Positions 15,659 to 17,571 of a DNA stretch of 17,571 nucleotides are shown here, piece by piece. The DNA comes from Lachnoclostridium sp. UBA1434 (GTDB lineage Bacteria; Bacillota; Clostridia; Lachnospirales; Lachnospiraceae): NCBI GenBank assembly GCA_002329645.1, contig DCTS01000017.1, forward strand, positions 1 through 17,571. The letters run 5' to 3'. Under the pieces are notes generated by a model that did not search any database, was not told where the DNA came from, and worked only from the letters and a program-made list of their open reading frames with translations. The position numbers and the translations under genes are program-made. Within the stretch, counting starts at the first letter, position 1. Each line of letters opens with the position of its first letter.

Positions 15659-17506
15659 CTATTTGATACGCAGATTTAATGCCCGCAATGAATTGAGCAC
15701 GGCAATTACGGTAACTCCCACATCGGCAAATACGGCAGTCCACATTGAGGTTACGCCAAATGCACTCAGGATAAGGACAGCAGCCTTTATTCCCAATGCA
15801 AATATAATATTCTGATATGCTATACCCAATGTCTTTCTTGATACTGCTATCGCCTCAGGAAGCTTTGAAGGCTCATCCGTCATAATAACTACATCGGCAG
15901 CTTCTATTGCGGCATCCGAGCCCAGACCTCCCATTGCTATTCCGATATCAGCACGGGCAAGCACCGGTGCGTCATTTATCCCGTCACCCACATAAGCAAG
16001 CCTGCTCCCAGATGACTGCATGCCAAGCAGCTCCTCCAGTTTGTCAACCTTGTCAGACGGAAGCATCTCATAGTATACCTCATCTATGTCCAGCATACCG
16101 GCTATATTTACCGCAGAATCTCTTCTGTCTCCCGTCAGCATTGATACCTTACGGATACCGGCCGCTTTAAGGCCTTTTATTGCCTTAAGGGAATCCTCCT
16201 TTATTACATCGGATATGCTGATATACCCTGCGTATTTGCCGTCAACCGATATATACACCAGGGTACCGGCAGCCGTATCTGCGTCAATACTGTTTATCCC
16301 AAGAGATGACATAAGCCTGGCATTTCCCAATGCTACTTCCCTTCCGTCAACCAGGGCTTTCACTCCGTATCCCCTTAACTCCTCAGTATCGCCTACTCTA
16401 TTACTGTCTATATCCTTGCCGTATGCCGCCTTTATTGATAAGGAGATGGGATGGTCGGAATAGGCTTCCGCATGGGCTGCCAGCTCAAGAAGCTCTTCCT
16501 TTTCCATACCTGTTGCATGTATCTGCTGCACTGTGAAAATACCCTCCGTCAGGGTTCCTGTTTTATCAAAAACAAAGGTGTCCGCATGGGCCAATGCCTC
16601 AAGATAATTGCTGCCCTTGATTAATATACCGGAGCGTGAAGCCCGTCCCAGACCTCCGAAGAAGCTAAGCGGTACTGACACCACCAGGGCGCAGGGACAT
16701 GATACCACCAGGAAGGACAAGGCTCTGTATATCCATTCCCCATAGGTTGCCCCATTAATCAATAACGGAGGAAATACTGCCAGCAGGATTGCAATTATAA
16801 CAACTGCAGGCGTATAATACCTCGCAAAAATTGTTATAAAATTCTCTGACCTTGTTTTTTTGTCGGCAGCGCTCTCAACCAGCCTGAGAATCCTGCTCAC
16901 TGTTGATTCTCCATATTCTCTTGTTACTTCCGCAGTCAGTGTCCCGCTGATATTAATACAACCGCTCAATACCTCGTCACCTTCGGCAACATGTCTGGGC
17001 ACAGATTCTCCGGTCAGGGCGGAGGTATCAAGCATCGAGCTTCCTTCAATTATCCTTGCATCCAGCGGAATGCGCTCTCCGGCCTTGATAACGATTATCT
17101 CATTGAGCTCAACCTCTTCAGGATCTATTTTAACAAGCTCACCGCCACGGCTTACATTGGCATGATCAGGCCTTATATCCATGAGCTTTGCGATGGATTC
17201 CCTGGACTTATCCACCGCACGGTCCTGAAACATTTCACCGATTTCATAGAATATCATGACAGCAACACCCTCAGGATATTCTCCTATGGCAAAAGCTCCA
17301 AGTGAAGCAAGACTCATCAGAAAATTCTCATCCAACACTTTACCTTTAGCAATATTTTTCACTGCTCTGAACAGGACCTTCCAACCTGCAATTATGTAGC
17401 TTAATACATACAGGATTAATCCTGCCGGGGCAGAATACCCGTCTATTATCAATGCCAAAGCAAATAATACTCCTGGCATAATTATGTTTAAAAGTCTTTT
17501 ATTCAT
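15659..17506 (-). CDS. Zn/Cd/Pb-type P1B-2 heavy-metal ATPase without an HMA domain
   Basis: This 615-residue membrane ATPase would export divalent soft metals (CadA/ZntA group). Seen in order: membrane helices near 8-22, 26-47, 61-75 and 78-91, the actuator motif TGES (165-168), the ion-path SCPCAL with Cys270 and Cys272, phosphorylated Asp314 in DKTGTLT, SDHPI (350-354), TGD (458-460) and GDGINDAP (507-514). Lys574 in GIKAAV and Asp595 in ADVGVT are 21 residues apart, like the paired transport residues of ZntA, which supports Zn/Cd/Pb specificity over copper. The N-terminus goes directly into membrane helices, with no GMTCxxC domain or His-rich stretch. The ATG at 17506 has AGGGG upstream. 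No ArsR/CadC regulator is in the window; it may lie beyond the right edge. Confidence 0.93.
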   Translation of the reverse strand: MNKRLLNIIMPGVLFALALIIDGYSAPAGLILYVLSYIIAGWKVLFRAVKNIAKGKVLDENFLMSLASLGAFAIGEYPEGVAVMIFYEIGEMFQDRAVDKSRESIAKLMDIRPDHANVSRGGELVKIDPEEVELNEIIVIKAGERIPLDARIIEGSSMLDTSALTGESVPRHVAEGDEVLSGCINISGTLTAEVTREYGESTVSRILRLVESAADKKTRSENFITIFARYYTPAVVIIAILLAVFPPLLINGATYGEWIYRALSFLVVSCPCALVVSVPLSFFGGLGRASRSGILIKGSNYLEALAHADTFVFDKTGTLTEGIFTVQQIHATGMEKEELLELAAHAEAYSDHPISLSIKAAYGKDIDSNRVGDTEELRGYGVKALVDGREVALGNARLMSSLGINSIDADTAAGTLVYISVDGKYAGYISISDVIKEDSLKAIKGLKAAGIRKVSMLTGDRRDSAVNIAGMLDIDEVYYEMLPSDKVDKLEELLGMQSSGSRLAYVGDGINDAPVLARADIGIAMGGLGSDAAIEAADVVIMTDEPSKLPEAIAVSRKTLGIAYQNIIFALGIKAAVLILSAFGVTSMWTAVFADVGVTVIAVLNSLRALNLRIK

Positions 17507-17571
17507 ACATAGTCCCCTTTATTGTCTCCTTGATCCAGGCTGCTTAACATAAGCGGCTTAATTTATGCTGC
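17507..17571 (-). other. partial upstream region of the metal ATPase gene
   Basis: These 65 bases hold the ribosome binding site and what precedes it. All three minus-strand frames contain stops, so no coding sequence reads through into the ATPase. One frame ends at TAA after a few codons and could be the tail of an upstream gene, but this cannot be judged from so short a piece. Confidence 0.3.

Overview
The window looks like the chromosome of a low-to-moderate G+C clostridium, most likely a plant-polysaccharide-degrading Lachnospiraceae-type anaerobe. The basis is AT-rich intergenic DNA with sigma-A-type promoters and GGAGG ribosome binding sites, frequent TTG and GTG starts, clostridial-style PurE, Big2-domain surface proteins, and a cytoplasmic GH31/GH3 pair. 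The genus assignment is inference. I see no tRNA, rRNA, CRISPR array, transposase or phage gene, and no gene-free stretch longer than 300 bases.

Left part (1-4540): purE stands alone behind its own promoter. It converges on two tandem minus-strand copies of a secreted Ig-like (Big2) plus trypsin-like protease gene. The copy next to purE is intact. The upstream copy is a pseudogene, with a nonsense codon at position 50 and a frameshift near its end, and it carries a C-terminal PPC-like domain the intact copy lacks. A nearly identical 41-base hairpin follows both copies.

Middle (4449-10950): a glycerol-1-phosphate dehydrogenase (AraM/EgsA family) faces a minus-strand pair, a YicI-type alpha-xylosidase followed by a GH3 beta-glucosidase. 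Together these two could strip xyloglucan oligosaccharides from the non-reducing end inside the cell. The leader of the xylosidase gene holds a 16-base tandem repeat whose GGA motif is exactly in phase with the Shine-Dalgarno sequence.

Right part (10948-17571): a YgjP-like zinc metallopeptidase, a small DUF5658-type membrane protein, a flavodoxin-HAD phosphatase pair behind a promoter overlapped by a 27-base palindrome, a membrane-bound GGDEF-EAL cyclic-di-GMP protein, and a Zn/Cd/Pb-type P1B ATPase without an N-terminal metal-binding domain. These look like independent small transcription units.

No single multi-gene undescribed system is evident. The best candidates for new biology are regulatory: the in-phase GGA ladder before the xylosidase, the two perfect palindromes at 11751 and 13537, and the duplicated hairpin tied to the protease paralogues.
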